Assembly (NCBI RefSeq): GCF_004005905.1
Contig: NZ_SACO01000004.1
Location: 248,001-312,000 of the forward strand
Direction: 5' to 3'
DNA length: 64,000 nucleotides
Origin: Novosphingobium umbonatum
GTDB lineage: Bacteria; Pseudomonadota; Alphaproteobacteria; Sphingomonadales; Sphingomonadaceae
Below the pieces are notes generated by a model. That model saw only the letters and a program-made list of their open reading frames with translations, was not told the origin of the DNA and made no database searches. Made by a program: the position numbers and the translations under genes. Positions 44,125-53,243 of the stretch are shown piece after piece (the first letter of the stretch is position 1; each line of letters starts with the position of its first letter).

Positions 44125-44769
44125 TCAATCCCCTTCGGCAATGGCCGTCTCTACCAGACGACTGAAAAAGCCGAAATCGATCTCGGCCTGCGAGGTGCGA
44201 AGGGCCGACGGGAAAAAGATCTCCGAGAAAAACACGCTGCGCAAGACAAGGCCGATATAGCGCGCCGCAGCGGCAGGGTCTTTGGCCCCCATCTGCGCCA
44301 TGATCGGTTCCCAGCGGGTCTGGCGGGCCAACATCACGTTTTCCACCAAAGCCATCAATTCAGGATCGCGCCGCGCCATGATAAAGCATTCATAGCGGGC
44401 AAGCACCAAAGTGCCTTGCGACTGCGCGGCAACATAATGCCACAGATCCAGACAACATTGCGCCACGACATCGCGGGTTGCCTTGCCTCCGCACAGGCTC
44501 TCTATCCGGCTGACGATATCATCCAATTGCCGCGCGTCCTGCAGGAACACATGGCGGATGGCCATGGCCACCAGATCCTCGCGGCGGCGGTAATAGGCCG
44601 AAGTCGTGCCTTCGGGCAGGCCCAGATGCCGGTCCAATGCGCGATGGGTAAAGCCACGGCTGCCGTAAAGGCCCAGCACTTCTAGCGCGCCGCGCGCCAG
44701 TTCATCGCGGCGATTGCCCTTGGTCGGGCCTGTTTGCTCACGCGGGGCAGCTTCGGGCAGCGCATCCAT
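44125..44769 (-). CDS. TetR-family regulator
   Basis: A 214-residue TetR regulator. The DNA-binding domain is residues 25-70 (ALEVLGLYGSRGFTHRALDRHLGLPEGTTSAYYRRREDL), followed by a helical ligand domain. The ATG at 44769 has AAGGA eight bases upstream; the frame is open for 14 more codons. It stands between the DHA2 pump (convergent) and a TonB receptor (divergent), and could control both. A 12-bp perfect palindrome in the divergent region is the obvious operator candidate. Confidence 0.86.
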   Translation of the reverse strand: MDALPEAAPREQTGPTKGNRRDELARGALEVLGLYGSRGFTHRALDRHLGLPEGTTSAYYRRREDLVAMAIRHVFLQDARQLDDIVSRIESLCGGKATRDVVAQCCLDLWHYVAAQSQGTLVLARYECFIMARRDPELMALVENVMLARQTRWEPIMAQMGAKDPAAAARYIGLVLRSVFFSEIFFPSALRTSQAEIDFGFFSRLVETAIAEGD

Positions 44770-44851
44770 CTTGGTCGTCCTTGCGTGGGACCGGCGCGCC
44801 GCAATGGGCATGCTGGCCTGCTCTGCCTTGCCTTGCCGCGTGCATGGCGCC

Positions 44852-44883
44852 TTGACAAGCCACCTTCACTTCTACATATGTAG
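44852..44883 (+). promoter_or_regulatory. promoter with overlapping palindromic operator
   Basis: TTGACA at 44852-44857 is a perfect -35 box for the receptor gene. Seventeen bases later comes CATATG within CTACATATGTAG (44872-44883), a perfect 12-bp palindrome covering the -10 position. A TetR dimer bound there would block RNA polymerase. Confidence 0.55.
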
Positions 44884-44944
44884 TTATCAGATGAAGAATC
44901 ACAAGGCAGGCCCAAACGCCGCCATCAAACGGGGAGAGAAAACC

Positions 44945-47236
44945 ATGGGATCAAGGTCCTTACGCCTATGCTTGCTGCTGGGCAGCGCACTTAACTTGAC
45001 CAATGCCGCCTATGCGCAAAGCGCCCCCGAAACGGGTCTGCAGGACATTGTCGTCACCGCCCAACGCCGCGTGGAAAGCGCGCAAAAGGCCGCCGTCGCC
45101 ATTACCGCCGTTTCGGGCAGCGAACTGATCAAGGCGGGAATTTCCGACACGACCAATCTGCAAAGACTGGCCCCTGCCCTGTCGGTTCAGCCTTCGGGCG
45201 GAACGACCAGCATCTATGTGCGCGGGGTGGGGACACAGGCCGGCAATTCCTATGCCGAAAATGCGGTCGGTTTCAATTTCAACGGCGTGTTCATCGCCCG
45301 CCCCACCGCGCCTTCGGGCGTCTATTACGACCTGCAACGCGTCGAAGTGGTCAAAGGGCCGCAAGGCACGCTCTATGGCCGCAATGCCACCGGCGGCGCG
45401 ATCAATGTGTTGCCCAATCGGCCCAAGCTGGGCGAATGGGGCGGTGACATCAATTTAGAAGCAGGCAATTATCAGGCCCGCAAGGCCTCGGCAGCGCTGA
45501 ACATTCCCTTGGGGCCGATCATGGCGCTTCGCCTTGCGGGCCAGATGATCGACCGCAACGGCTATCTCTCGGACGGCTATGACGATGACAAGGGCGAGGC
45601 CGCCCGCGCCTCGCTGCTGATCAAGCCCTCGCCCGATTGGTCGATGACTTTGGTCGCCGATTATTACCACCAACACGGTATGGGCGGGGGCAATGTCCTG
45701 TTGCCCGGTTCGGTCGCCACCGCGCCGACGCTAGGCGCGCGGATTGGCGGCGCGGATCCGGTATCGGTTGCCGCCTTGCAGACCTATGCTGCCACCTTGG
45801 CCGCGCCCCCCTTTTGCGGCGGCGCCGGTAAACTGGTCTCCAGCGGTTGCGTGATGACGCCCAAGACTGACGGCTATCTACAGGGTGATTTCTGGGGCAT
45901 CAGCGCCCAGACCGAAGGCAATCTGGGCTTTGCCACGCTCACCCTCATTCCCGCCTATCGCAGCAGTGCGTCCAATTACCGTTCCTACCTGCCCGGCTTC
46001 CTGTTGCAAGTGAGCGACCGCTCGCAGCAATTGAGCCTTGAAACCCGCCTTGCCTCGCAAGACACGGGGAAGCTGCGCTATGTACTGGGCGCCTTCTATT
46101 TTGCCGAAGACCAGACCGCGACCAACTATTTCGCGCAAGGCAACCTGTCGACCACCCTGTTCAACCCCTTACTCAAAACACAAAGCATCGCCGGTTTCGG
46201 CCAATTGACCTATCATCTGACGCCCAAGCTGCGTCTGGTGGTGGGCGGCCGCTATACGCATGAAACCAAGAGCCAGACCACCTCGCTGGCTGCTGGCGGG
46301 CTGCCCAACGCGGTCAATCCGGCGCTGGGCGCGGCCTTTTCCGGCCATCTGTCTTTCAACAAGGCGACATGGAAAGCGGGCGTCGAATGGGACGTTGGCC
46401 CGCGCTCTTTGGCCTATGCCCATGTGTCCACCGGCTTCAAGGCGGGCGGCTTCTTTGTCGCGGCCCCGCCCGCCAACACATTCGCACCCGAAATGCTCAC
46501 CGCCTATACGCTGGGCAGCAAGAACCGGTTCTGGGGCAACCGGTTGCAACTCAATGCCGAAGCCTTCTATTGGGATTATACCGACCAACAGATCTCTTTC
46601 GTCGGCGGTGTGCCCTCTACCAGCGGGCTTTACACATCGGGCGGGGTGACAGTGAATGCGGGCAAATCCCGTATCTATGGCACCGAAATCGAGGCCCGCT
46701 TTGCCCCCAACGGGCATGACCAGTTTGCCGCCACGCTGCAATATCTCAACGGCCGCTATAACAGCCTGCAAACCTCGGTCTTTTCCAATACAGGCGCGGC
46801 GGTCCCCACCGGCTGCACCGTCACGGCAAGCCGTCTCGCCAATCCGGGGGTGAATGCCGCGCGTTTCTATGACACGGATTGTTCGGGCAAGCCGACGGTC
46901 TATTCGCCCAAATGGACGCTTAATCTGGATTATTCGCATAGTTTCGCGCTGCGCAACGGCATGAAGCTGGTGGCTGGCGCGCGCACTGCCATCAAGTCGG
47001 ATTTCTATCTCAACGTCAATTTTCAGGACAACGAAAAGCAGGCCGCCTATCGCATGTCGGACGGCTATCTGACGCTGGAAAGCAGCGACCGTCGCTGGGA
47101 ACTGACCGGTTTCATCAACAATATCGAAGACCGCGCCATTCTGGTCCGTGCAGGCAACCGGCCGATCCTCAACGTTTCCTATGGCACTTTGGCCCCGCCA
47201 CGCACCTATGGGATGCGCTTTGCCTATCATTTCTGA
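44945..47236 (+). CDS. TonB-dependent receptor, TetR-linked
   Basis: A 763-residue receptor with a signal peptide (about residues 1-22, ending AYAQS), TonB box LQDIVVTAQRR, plug motifs IYVRGVGTQAG and VEVVKGPQGTLYGRNATGG, and a barrel ending YGMRFAYHF. The ATG at 44945 is preceded by GGGGAGAG. The frame upstream overlaps the TetR gene and is not used. It precedes two exported metallo-hydrolases, so it may bring in their product. Substrate unknown. Confidence 0.9.
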   Translation: MGSRSLRLCLLLGSALNLTNAAYAQSAPETGLQDIVVTAQRRVESAQKAAVAITAVSGSELIKAGISDTTNLQRLAPALSVQPSGGTTSIYVRGVGTQAGNSYAENAVGFNFNGVFIARPTAPSGVYYDLQRVEVVKGPQGTLYGRNATGGAINVLPNRPKLGEWGGDINLEAGNYQARKASAALNIPLGPIMALRLAGQMIDRNGYLSDGYDDDKGEAARASLLIKPSPDWSMTLVADYYHQHGMGGGNVLLPGSVATAPTLGARIGGADPVSVAALQTYAATLAAPPFCGGAGKLVSSGCVMTPKTDGYLQGDFWGISAQTEGNLGFATLTLIPAYRSSASNYRSYLPGFLLQVSDRSQQLSLETRLASQDTGKLRYVLGAFYFAEDQTATNYFAQGNLSTTLFNPLLKTQSIAGFGQLTYHLTPKLRLVVGGRYTHETKSQTTSLAAGGLPNAVNPALGAAFSGHLSFNKATWKAGVEWDVGPRSLAYAHVSTGFKAGGFFVAAPPANTFAPEMLTAYTLGSKNRFWGNRLQLNAEAFYWDYTDQQISFVGGVPSTSGLYTSGGVTVNAGKSRIYGTEIEARFAPNGHDQFAATLQYLNGRYNSLQTSVFSNTGAAVPTGCTVTASRLANPGVNAARFYDTDCSGKPTVYSPKWTLNLDYSHSFALRNGMKLVAGARTAIKSDFYLNVNFQDNEKQAAYRMSDGYLTLESSDRRWELTGFINNIEDRAILVRAGNRPILNVSYGTLAPPRTYGMRFAYHF

Positions 47237-47245
47237 TCGCCCACC

Positions 47246-47281
47246 CATCGCGTCCGCCATTCCGCAAGGGCGGACGCGATG
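47246..47281 (+). terminator. strong intercistronic hairpin
   Basis: A perfect 13-bp stem, CATCGCGTCCGCC (47246-47258) with its complement (47269-47281), loop of 10, follows the receptor stop by 9 bp. No U-tract follows. It overlaps an in-frame ATG at 47279, which is evidence against that codon as the start of the next gene. Confidence 0.65.
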
Positions 47282-47302
47282 CAACAAAGGAATGTTCACC
47301 TG

Positions 47303-48229
47303 ATGACATGGTGCCAAAGGGGCATGATCCCCGCCGCATTAATGGCCATGGCCGCAATGTCGGGCGCAGGCGCGGCCTATGGGCAAAGCGCCAATCCTCC
47401 CCGCATCGTGCTACTGGGCACGGGCGGAGGACCGGGCGGCCGCGTCGATCGGGCGGGCATTGCAACCATGCTGGAGGTGGATGGCAAACGCTATCTGATC
47501 GATGCAGGCAGCGGTGTGTCGCGCCAACTTGCCCATGCGGGCGTCGCGGAAAGGGATGTTCCGCTGGTCTTCCTGACCCATCTGCATGATGACCATTATG
47601 CAGGGCTAACCGCCTTGGCCAGCTTTGCCTATTCCACACGGGGTAAGGGCCTAACCTTAATTGGCCCCTCGGGCGTAGCCGATCTGGCGCAGGCGGTGGC
47701 AGGCGTCATGGCGATCAACAGCCACATACGCACCGCGGAAGGCGGCCAATTACCCTCGCCCGCCCATTTCCTTTCCGCACGCCCTTTGGCGGCGGGCGAG
47801 ACCTTCTCCGACGGCACCGTAACTGTCCGCGCGGTGGCGAACAGCCATTACACGCTGATCGACCGTTCCAAAGCACCTGAAGCACAATCGCTGTCCTATC
47901 GCTTCGACTTTGGCGGGAAATCCGTGGTGTTTACCGGTGATACCGGCCCTTCCGAAGCGGTTGTGGCCTTGGCCAAGGGCGCGGATATCCTGATTTGCGA
48001 AATGGCCACCGCAGCCGACCGCGCCGCCGTACCGCCGCCGGTGCAAAAACATATGGACGTCGAACATCTCACCCCTGCCCAGGCGGGCGATCTGGCCCGT
48101 CAGGCTGGCGTGCGCCATCTGGTGCTCAGCCATGTCGGCCAGGTGAGCGAGAGCGATCTGACGCAAGTGCGCGCCCATTTTTCCGGCACGGTGACGCTGG
48201 GGCGCGATCTGGACATTATCCAACCATAG
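47303..48229 (+). CDS. exported metallo-beta-lactamase-fold hydrolase 1
   Basis: A 308-residue protein with a signal peptide (about residues 1-28) and the metallo-beta-lactamase fold. Metal ligands are in THLHDDHYAG (H-x-H-x-D-H), the conserved FTGDTGPSE and LVLSHVG. It resembles the ribonuclease Z/arylsulfatase branch rather than true beta-lactamases. I start at 47303, with AAAGGA upstream, because the ATG at 47279 lies in a hairpin. A paralogue follows 28 bp on. The natural substrate is unknown. Confidence 0.8.
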   Translation: MTWCQRGMIPAALMAMAAMSGAGAAYGQSANPPRIVLLGTGGGPGGRVDRAGIATMLEVDGKRYLIDAGSGVSRQLAHAGVAERDVPLVFLTHLHDDHYAGLTALASFAYSTRGKGLTLIGPSGVADLAQAVAGVMAINSHIRTAEGGQLPSPAHFLSARPLAAGETFSDGTVTVRAVANSHYTLIDRSKAPEAQSLSYRFDFGGKSVVFTGDTGPSEAVVALAKGADILICEMATAADRAAVPPPVQKHMDVEHLTPAQAGDLARQAGVRHLVLSHVGQVSESDLTQVRAHFSGTVTLGRDLDIIQP

Positions 48230-48257
48230 ACCAGCCAAAAGGCTAGGGAGAGAATGC

Positions 48258-49232
48258 ATGCGAAAATCCGGACAATGGCTGCTGATGCTAGCCTGTGGCC
48301 TGCTACCCTTGGCGCAGGCCACCGCCCAGACCGCCCAGCCCTATAGTTGGGTCACGCTGGGCACCATGGGCGGGCCGATGCCGCGCGCGGGGCGGAACGA
48401 ACCGGCCAACCTGCTGATGCGTAGGGGCGAGGCCCATTTGATCGATACAGGCGATGGCGCAATGACCGGCATGGCCTTGGCAGGCGCGGATTATCCCGAT
48501 TTGCGCTCGATCTGGATCAGCCACATCCATTTCGACCATCTGGGCGGCCTGTTCGCGGTGCTTGGTCTGCGCCTGCAAACGCGCACGACTGTGCCGCTGA
48601 CCATCTATGGCCCGCCCGGCATGAAGGAGATTGTATCGGGCCTGATCGCCGCCATGCGCCCCAGCGCCTTGTCCGGCTTTGGCATAGAGGGCGAGGTCGC
48701 GCTGGATCCGGCCGCCTCCATCCGCGTGGTGGAACTGGATGATGACGCGCAGGTCCAGCAAGATGGCTTTAGAGTCAAAGTAGCCACCAACAGCCATTAC
48801 AGCTTTGCCCCCGGCAGCGTGGAGGAGCGAACCTATCGCTCGCTCTCTTTCCGCTTTGAACTGCCCGATCGCGCGATCGTCTATACCGGCGACACCGGCC
48901 CCAGCGAGAATGTCACCCGACTGGCCCAAGGGGCGGACCTGCTGGTGACGGAAATGATCGATCTGGACGACACTCTGGCCCAGATGAACCGGCGAGTTCG
49001 GCATATTTCCGATACGGAAAAGGCCAATATGGCGGCTCATCTTACCCGCCACCATCTCAGCCCCGCCGCCATCGGCATCATGGCGCAAAAGGCAGGCGTC
49101 AAAGCTGTGGTCGTCACCCATATTGCCGGTGGCGGCGCCAGCGATGCCGGAGCCGATGCCCGCTATCAGGCCGCAATTGGGCAGCAATACCAAGGCCCTG
49201 TCCGCATCGCCAAGGATAGGGACCACTTCTGA
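48258..49232 (+). CDS. exported metallo-beta-lactamase-fold hydrolase 2
   Basis: A 324-residue paralogue of the preceding gene with a signal peptide (about residues 1-22). Metal ligands are in SHIHFDHLGG, and VYTGDTGPSENV and VVTHIAGGG complete the site. GGGAGAG precedes the ATG. The pair probably arose by duplication and may act on related substrates in the periplasm. Confidence 0.85.
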   Translation: MRKSGQWLLMLACGLLPLAQATAQTAQPYSWVTLGTMGGPMPRAGRNEPANLLMRRGEAHLIDTGDGAMTGMALAGADYPDLRSIWISHIHFDHLGGLFAVLGLRLQTRTTVPLTIYGPPGMKEIVSGLIAAMRPSALSGFGIEGEVALDPAASIRVVELDDDAQVQQDGFRVKVATNSHYSFAPGSVEERTYRSLSFRFELPDRAIVYTGDTGPSENVTRLAQGADLLVTEMIDLDDTLAQMNRRVRHISDTEKANMAAHLTRHHLSPAAIGIMAQKAGVKAVVVTHIAGGGASDAGADARYQAAIGQQYQGPVRIAKDRDHF

Positions 49233-49290
49233 TCCCGTTTTATGTCCACGCGAAAACCGGCCATCGCTTCCCTAAGGCATGGCCCAAACT

Positions 49291-49330
49291 GGGGCGGTTT
49301 TGCTAGTCACCAGACCGCCCCCTTTTGTTT
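49291..49330 (+). terminator. rho-independent terminator
   Basis: GGGGCGGT (49291-49298) pairs with ACCGCCCC (49314-49321), followed by CTTTTGTTT. It ends the receptor/metallo-hydrolase unit. Confidence 0.75.
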
Positions 49331-49421
49331 CAGGATCATCCCCCATATTTTCGCAAATTTCCTGTGGCCAGCAGCGCGAAGGCCGCGCATGATAGCGCAA
49401 ACACATGGGAGATGAGCCGGA

Positions 49422-50543
49422 ATGCCGACCAAATCTGTTGCCAGCGCCTTGGCGCTTTTGCTGGGCCTTAGTGGCGCCACCAATGCCATGGCCACCACGA
49501 TGGCCACTCCCCGCCCGATCGATTGCCCGCTGGCCAAGGCGGCTTTTTCGATCGACAGCCCCTTGATCGACATTCTGATCAATCCGGCGGCCAGCGCGAT
49601 CGTGACCGAGGAACTGGGTGAGAGCTTCACCAAGCTGAACCCTTTCCTCACCGGCACCAGTGCCCCCACTTTCAGCGTGATCGTAACGCTGCGCAGCGTT
49701 TACGCCATGAACAAGGCCGATCCTGCCACTTTGGCGCGACTGGACCAAAGGCTGCGCCAGTTGCCGGTCACCGCCGCCGATCAACGGGCCCGCTGCGCCC
49801 GCTATGATAATGTCCCCGCCGACCCGCGCCCGTCGGGCAAGGGATTGCATGTGCTGGTGTTTGAAAAGATCAACGGCTTCCTCGACAAGGAATCGGTGGC
49901 CACCGCCCGTCATGCGCTCGAAAGCATGGCGCAAGAACGGGGCTGGTCTTTGCAAGTAACCGACAAGGGCGGCGCAATCCGGCCAGAGGTGCTGGCGCAC
50001 TATGATCTGGTGGTCTGGAACAATATCAGCGGCGATGCGCTAACCCTCACCCAGCGCAAGGCCCTGCGCGAATGGATCACGCGCGGCGGCGGCTTTGTTG
50101 GCCTACATGGTGCGGCGGGCGATCCAATGACCTTCTGGGACTGGTATAATGACACATTGATCGGCGCCAGCTTTCTGGGCCATCCGGCCAACCCGCAATT
50201 CCGCCCCGCCACGCTGCATGTGGAACAACCCGCGGACGCCACCACAAGCGGCCTGCCCGCCGAATTTCCCATGACCGATGAATGGTATTCCTTCCGCGCC
50301 AACCCGCGCCAAAAGGGCGTGCGGGTGCTGCTGACGCTGGACGAGAGCGGTTATAACCCGCCCGAACATCTGGTGATGGGCAAAGACCACCCGATTGCAT
50401 GGAAACATTGTGTGGGGCGCGGGCGTTCTTTCTACTCCGCGATTGGCCATGTGCCGGCAACCTTTGCCGATCCCAATTACCGGCGCTTCCTCACACAGGC
50501 GCTGGAATGGGCGGGCAAACCTGATCCTTCCTGCAAGCCCTGA
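49422..50543 (+). CDS. exported ThuA-like protein
   Basis: A 373-residue protein with a signal peptide (about residues 1-24). Residues 25-130 form a region I do not recognise. The rest is a ThuA-like (class-I glutamine amidotransferase-like) domain: HVLVFEKINGFLDKES, YDLVVWNNISGDALT, GGGFVGLHGAAG, EWYSF and HPIAWKH. ThuA domains occur in sugar-modifying loci in many bacteria. The start follows a weak ribosome binding site. A strong hairpin follows. A sugar-related role is plausible because a beta-glucosidase lies opposite. Confidence 0.8.
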   Translation: MPTKSVASALALLLGLSGATNAMATTMATPRPIDCPLAKAAFSIDSPLIDILINPAASAIVTEELGESFTKLNPFLTGTSAPTFSVIVTLRSVYAMNKADPATLARLDQRLRQLPVTAADQRARCARYDNVPADPRPSGKGLHVLVFEKINGFLDKESVATARHALESMAQERGWSLQVTDKGGAIRPEVLAHYDLVVWNNISGDALTLTQRKALREWITRGGGFVGLHGAAGDPMTFWDWYNDTLIGASFLGHPANPQFRPATLHVEQPADATTSGLPAEFPMTDEWYSFRANPRQKGVRVLLTLDESGYNPPEHLVMGKDHPIAWKHCVGRGRSFYSAIGHVPATFADPNYRRFLTQALEWAGKPDPSCKP

Positions 50544-50549
50544 ACCAAA

Positions 50550-50585
50550 GGCGGCATGGCAGGGCGCTTTCCCCGCCATGCCGCC
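50550..50585. terminator. bidirectional hairpin between convergent genes
   Basis: GGCGGCATGGC (50550-50560) pairs perfectly with GCCATGCCGCC (50575-50585). It lies between the converging ThuA-like and GH3 genes. There is no long U-tract on either strand. Confidence 0.65.
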
Positions 50586-50594
50586 CATCACCCT

Positions 50595-53135
50595 TTAACG
50601 CTCGATCGTTCCGGCCATTTTCAAATCCGGCAAGGCGGAGGAAACGCCAAGCCAGACCGTAAAGCGCCCCTTGGGGATGACCCATTGATGCGCCTTTTCA
50701 TTCCACACGCCCAAGGGGTGATGGCTGGCCTTGGCATCGAGCGGGATCGAGACTTTGCGCGTCTCGCCCGCCGCAAGTTCCACTCTGGCAAAGCCGACCA
50801 AACGGCGCGGCGGCTGTTTGGCGCCATAGCTGTTGGCGGAGGCGGGCAGCGAGAGATAGGACTGCAAGACCTGCGCGCCCTGACGCTTGCCGGTGTTGGT
50901 CACGCTGGCCTCCACCTGCCAAGTATCGCGCGTTTTGCCTTTGACCAGAGCCGGACGTCCCACCGAGAAACTGGTATAGGACAGGCCATGTCCAAACGGA
51001 AAGGCCACGCAGGAATTGCCGCCCTTGGCCTGCGCGCAGGTACCGGACGGATTGGCGTCATACCAGCGATAGCCCATCGCCAATTGCTCGCTATAGGTCA
51101 CCGTCTGCACCTTGCCATCGGGCGAGATCACGCCGGGGAACTGGCTGGTGGTGACATGATCGAGAAAGCCTTTGCCCTCGAACGGCACCGTGACGGGCAA
51201 TTTGCCCGAAGGGTTGATGCGGCCAAACAGTGCGTCGGCCACGATATTCCCGTCTTCCTGACCCGGAAACCATGCCTCCAGAATGGCTGGCCCCTTGGTC
51301 CCGACCAGAGTAGCGGGCATGGCGACCCCCGCATTGTCTTTAAGCACCAAGACCGTCTTGCCCGCCATCGGCTTGCCGCTGGTCGAAGGGGCGGCCATCA
51401 GGCGGTTGATCATCGCCACTGTGCCGCTGTTGCGCGCCCGATTATCGCCATCCTTGGTGGTAATCGTGTTCGAATGGCCGGTGTACCAATCCAGCCCGCT
51501 GCCCAGTGATGCTGGCGCGGCCAGTTGCTTGCCGCTCTTGTCGGTAAAGGTCGCGCGGTCGGCCCCTTCCTCGGAAATGGTGCCAGCCATCATCACCACC
51601 GCATCGGCCTTGCCTGCCTCGGCCAGAGCTTGCGCGAAATCGACGCTTTGGCCGTCAATCGTGGCGATGGCATTGGCATCATCGACCAGAATGAGCTTCA
51701 CGCTGGCCTGCCCATTACCCAATTCCTTGAGCGCATTACGCAAGCCTTCGATCGGGGGGACGGTGTAATGGGGTACGACGTCCGAACTGCCGCCACCGGC
51801 GCCCATCGGTTCGCCCACCACCGCGCCGCCTGCTACGGCTTGCTGGGCATAGACTTGACTGGCCTTACCAATCAACACCAGCGAGCGCAGGTCATGGCGC
51901 AAGGGCAAGGCACCATTGTTTTGCAACAGCACCGTGGCCCGTCCGCCGATCTCGCGCGCCTTGCGCCCGCCTGCGGCTACATCGATCGGTTGGCGCGCCA
52001 GCTTGCGGTCGAAAATGCCCAGCTTGAACGCCTGCGTATAACGGCGCTCCAAGGCCTCGTCGATGCGGGAGAGGCGGATTTCACCGCTGTCCAGCGCAGC
52101 CTTGATCTTGGCCGGCGCCCAATGCAGCGGCAGCGGCATTTCGTGATCGGTGCCATTGTTCAACGTGGCCACCGTGCTTTTCATCGCAAAGAAATCGGAT
52201 TGGACATAGCCGGTAAAGCCCCAATCCCTACGCAGGACATCGGTCAGCATCTCCTTGTTTTCACAAGAAGACTGGCCATTGACATAATTATAGGCGCACA
52301 TCACCGCCGCCACTTTGCCATCCTTCACCGCCATTTCAAATGGTAAGAGGTACAGCTCGCGCAGGGTCTGGCGATCGACATTTTCCTGAATGGTCTGGCG
52401 GTTGGTTTCCTGCTCATTGGCCACGAAATGTTTGACCATGGCGATCAACCCCTTGGACTGCAAAGCCTTGGTCTCGGCCACCGCCATCGCCCCGCTCAGA
52501 TAGGGGTCTTCACCGAAATACTCCATATTGCGGCCCAGGATCGGCAAGCGGGCGAGATTGACACCCGGCGCTTCAAACACATGGAGTCCCAGAGCGCGCA
52601 TTTCATCGGCAATCACATCGCCATACATCGCGCCCACCGCCGGATCAAAGGAGGCCGCCGCCCCGACCGCCGAAGGCAGCGCCGTCGCCTTGGCCGAACT
52701 GGAATGCGAATAGGCCTGCGAAATATCGCCAAAACCGGGCATATGCAGCACATTCTTGGCCACTTCATGCGATACGCAGTCATTCTGGCCCAATCCGACC
52801 GGACCATTGGTGATGCGGAAAGTGGGTATATCCAGCTCGGCAATGCCGCTGACATGGCGTCCGCCAAAACATTCGGGCAGATCGGGCAGCGTTTCCGGCT
52901 TGGCACCGGTCAATTGCTGCAATTTCTGGTCCAACGTCATGGCCGCGATCAGCATTTTGGCCCGCTGGCGCGCAATGGCCTCGCGGGCCTCGTCGCTGGA
53001 GGCCGCCTGTTGCTGCGCTACCAAGGGCGGGGCCATCCATGCATTGCCCGTTTCCGCCGCACAGGCCGTGGTGGCGACAGCCACCGCCGCCACCGCGCCG
53101 CTACAAAGAGCAAGACGCTTCCATGTCGTCATCAT
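50595..53135 (-). CDS. GH3 beta-glucosidase, exported
   Basis: An 846-residue GH3 glycosidase with signal peptide (about residues 1-28, ending TTACAAE, possibly a lipoprotein Cys). The N-terminal TIM-barrel domain has the nucleophile Asp in GYVQSDFFAMKS and the substrate motif KHFVANEQET. The second domain and a C-terminal fibronectin-III-like domain (about residues 735-840) are present. It removes beta-linked glucose or related sugars in the periplasm. The start at 53135 sits directly after a possible hairpin that includes the ribosome binding site. Confidence 0.92.
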   Translation of the reverse strand: MMTTWKRLALCSGAVAAVAVATTACAAETGNAWMAPPLVAQQQAASSDEAREAIARQRAKMLIAAMTLDQKLQQLTGAKPETLPDLPECFGGRHVSGIAELDIPTFRITNGPVGLGQNDCVSHEVAKNVLHMPGFGDISQAYSHSSSAKATALPSAVGAAASFDPAVGAMYGDVIADEMRALGLHVFEAPGVNLARLPILGRNMEYFGEDPYLSGAMAVAETKALQSKGLIAMVKHFVANEQETNRQTIQENVDRQTLRELYLLPFEMAVKDGKVAAVMCAYNYVNGQSSCENKEMLTDVLRRDWGFTGYVQSDFFAMKSTVATLNNGTDHEMPLPLHWAPAKIKAALDSGEIRLSRIDEALERRYTQAFKLGIFDRKLARQPIDVAAGGRKAREIGGRATVLLQNNGALPLRHDLRSLVLIGKASQVYAQQAVAGGAVVGEPMGAGGGSSDVVPHYTVPPIEGLRNALKELGNGQASVKLILVDDANAIATIDGQSVDFAQALAEAGKADAVVMMAGTISEEGADRATFTDKSGKQLAAPASLGSGLDWYTGHSNTITTKDGDNRARNSGTVAMINRLMAAPSTSGKPMAGKTVLVLKDNAGVAMPATLVGTKGPAILEAWFPGQEDGNIVADALFGRINPSGKLPVTVPFEGKGFLDHVTTSQFPGVISPDGKVQTVTYSEQLAMGYRWYDANPSGTCAQAKGGNSCVAFPFGHGLSYTSFSVGRPALVKGKTRDTWQVEASVTNTGKRQGAQVLQSYLSLPASANSYGAKQPPRRLVGFARVELAAGETRKVSIPLDAKASHHPLGVWNEKAHQWVIPKGRFTVWLGVSSALPDLKMAGTIER

Positions 53136-53179
53136 ACCAATCCACTCCACCATTATTGTATTTTATGGAGTATATTGGT
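53136..53179 (-). promoter_or_regulatory. possible leader hairpin over GH3 start
   Basis: ACCAAT and CTCCA on one side pair with TGGAG and ATTGGT on the other (53174-53179 and 53166-53170 with 53136-53149), in the AT-rich stretch just before the GH3 start. In the mRNA, GGAG of the ribosome binding site would be paired. This could control translation. The pairing has internal mismatches. Confidence 0.35.
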
Positions 53180-53243
53180 ACGTCCAATTTTTCACAAAAG
53201 CCAGATCAATTTTTGCAACTGGAATACCATTAAGGCTCCAGCC

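Noticed and set aside
47279..47303. Start of the first metallo-hydrolase at 47279
   Set aside because: That ATG lies in the 3' arm of a 13-bp hairpin and adds residues before the signal peptide; 47303 is better.
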